Below are positions 9,854-10,508 of a stretch of DNA of 10,508 bases, one piece after another. Origin of the DNA: Patescibacteria group bacterium UBA2135. Lineage in GTDB: Bacteria; Patescibacteriota; Minisyncoccia; Phycocordibacterales; UBA2135. Position 1 is the stretch's first letter. Each line of letters begins with the position of its first letter. A program made the position numbers and the translations under genes. Below the pieces are notes generated by a model. That model saw nothing but the letters and a program-made list of their open reading frames with translations. It was not told where the DNA came from and did not search any database. The stretch spans positions 1-10,508 of the forward strand of contig DCXN01000011.1 of the NCBI GenBank assembly GCA_002327685.1. Reading direction: 5' to 3'.

Positions 9854-10508
9854 TTATATCTTCAAAATAAACTGTTCAAGCGCAATACCCATATCATGAA
9901 CACCACGCCTAGCATCGTGATAAAGAGAAACAAGTTCTGATGAAAACCTTTTTAACTCGTCTTGAGAATAGTGTTGCAGCGCCCGTTTCGTTTTTTGAAA
10001 TACAAACGGTGAAAGATCTGGATTTTTTCCCTCTGCAAGTGAGACGAGTAACATATTTTTTACCTGCCAAAACAAAATACCGTGCACATTTTCAGGAGCA
10101 ATACCCTCTTTAAGCGCGCGGCAAAACAACACCCACGCTCTTTTTTTATCCCGCCCTCCAAATGCATCGGCGAGCGAAAATACATTAAAATCTTTTTTAA
10201 CTGCTTTTTTCTTGTCATCTAATTTCCACACGCGAACGGCGTGTTTAGTGAGTGTCGTCTCCACACTCTTCTTCATTTTCCGCTCAAGAAAAATAAATAC
10301 ATTGGAAGAATCTGCAAACAATTGAATGTGTTTTAAAATAAAGTCTTCAGCGTCAGGGAGTTCAAAAATTTCTTTTAAAAGAACAACATGTTCATTTTCA
10401 AACAAACCACGACCAGAAATCAACTCTTCAACGCGCGCGCGCTCAAAATTCTCAGGAGTAATTTCAAAAAAAGACGCATTTGGTTTTTTCGCGAACAACT
10501 TCTCCAAA
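9854..10508 (-). CDS. holA: DNA polymerase III delta subunit (clamp loader), 5' end outside the window
   Basis: 217 residues up to the window edge; the true start lies beyond it, probably only a few tens of codons away if this is the short form. The visible part fits HolA. It has a central segment on partner contact and core fold (ELISGRGLFENEHVVLLKEIF, in parts near residues 28-48), VFIFLERKMKKSVETTLTKH, and FNVFSLADAFGGRDKKRAW as in the 'f.l.dai..rd...A' linker. The C-terminal collar helices contain ILFWQVKNMLLVS. It ends near EQFILKI. Delta opens the beta sliding clamp during loading. No P-loop is expected or seen. The TTG at 10507 is most likely an internal leucine codon. Terminators lie downstream at 9640-9684. 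Confidence 0.85.
   Translation of the reverse strand, partial: LEKLFAKKPNASFFEITPENFERARVEELISGRGLFENEHVVLLKEIFELPDAEDFILKHIQLFADSSNVFIFLERKMKKSVETTLTKHAVRVWKLDDKKKAVKKDFNVFSLADAFGGRDKKRAWVLFCRALKEGIAPENVHGILFWQVKNMLLVSLAEGKNPDLSPFVFQKTKRALQHYSQDELKRFSSELVSLYHDARRGVHDMGIALEQFILKI

Overview
The window looks like part of a small-genome candidate-phyla-radiation bacterium, most likely in the Parcubacteria (Patescibacteria). The reasons are AT-rich compact DNA, a MurE-like ligase without the usual N-terminal domain, secreted proteins with Ig-like 'WSAT..SC' domains, a lamin-tail-like protein, many genes with no Shine-Dalgarno sequence, and very short intergenic spacers. This placement rests on my recognition of family style, not on a search. 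The standard code fits: ruvA and the Ig-like gene end in TGA, so UGA is not recoded.

Layout. 1-1373: a secreted, membrane-anchored protein of unknown function (minus strand), whose last codons lie in a 13-bp tandem duplication. 1374-1656: divergent intergenic region with an inverted repeat and a 7-nt-periodic palindrome. 1657-2454: a membrane-anchored TPR protein, then a strong terminator. 2563-2711: an inverted-repeat-bounded non-coding element and a hairpin. 2710-3546: a secreted Ig-like protein (minus). 3721-4096: tRNA-Arg(GCG) facing rpsT, sharing one perfect 23-bp bidirectional terminator. 4101-4194: second 7-nt-periodic palindrome. 4276-6125: ruvA and a Mur ligase overlapping by ATGA. 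6106-6215: third 7-nt-periodic palindrome, running from the ligase stop to the next ATG. 6216-7103: lamin-tail-like anchored protein, convergent with a TrmH-family methyltransferase (7120-7599, minus). The latter is divergent from a DoxX-like membrane protein (7695-8048). 8209-8788: tRNA-Lys(TTT) followed by a RelE/ParE-type toxin operon. 8920-9333: a c-type cytochrome. 9334-9853: non-coding region with two terminators, a perfect hairpin, a frameshifted mini-gene, a DnaA-box-like 9-mer and a second inverted-repeat element. 9854-10508: 3' part of holA (minus).

The housekeeping genes serve translation (rpsT, two tRNAs, an RNA methyltransferase), recombination and replication (ruvA, holA) and the cell wall (Mur ligase). 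Between them lie envelope proteins and accessory genes (toxin-antitoxin, cytochrome c).

The most interesting signals are at the non-coding level. First, three intergenic palindromes are each built from consecutive 7-nt words with a TAG/CTA core. Second, a -10 box sits 6 to 8 nt before the ATG of at least five genes, which predicts leaderless mRNAs. Third, the cytochrome c gene departs from this pattern with a strong Shine-Dalgarno sequence that a local hairpin could hide.
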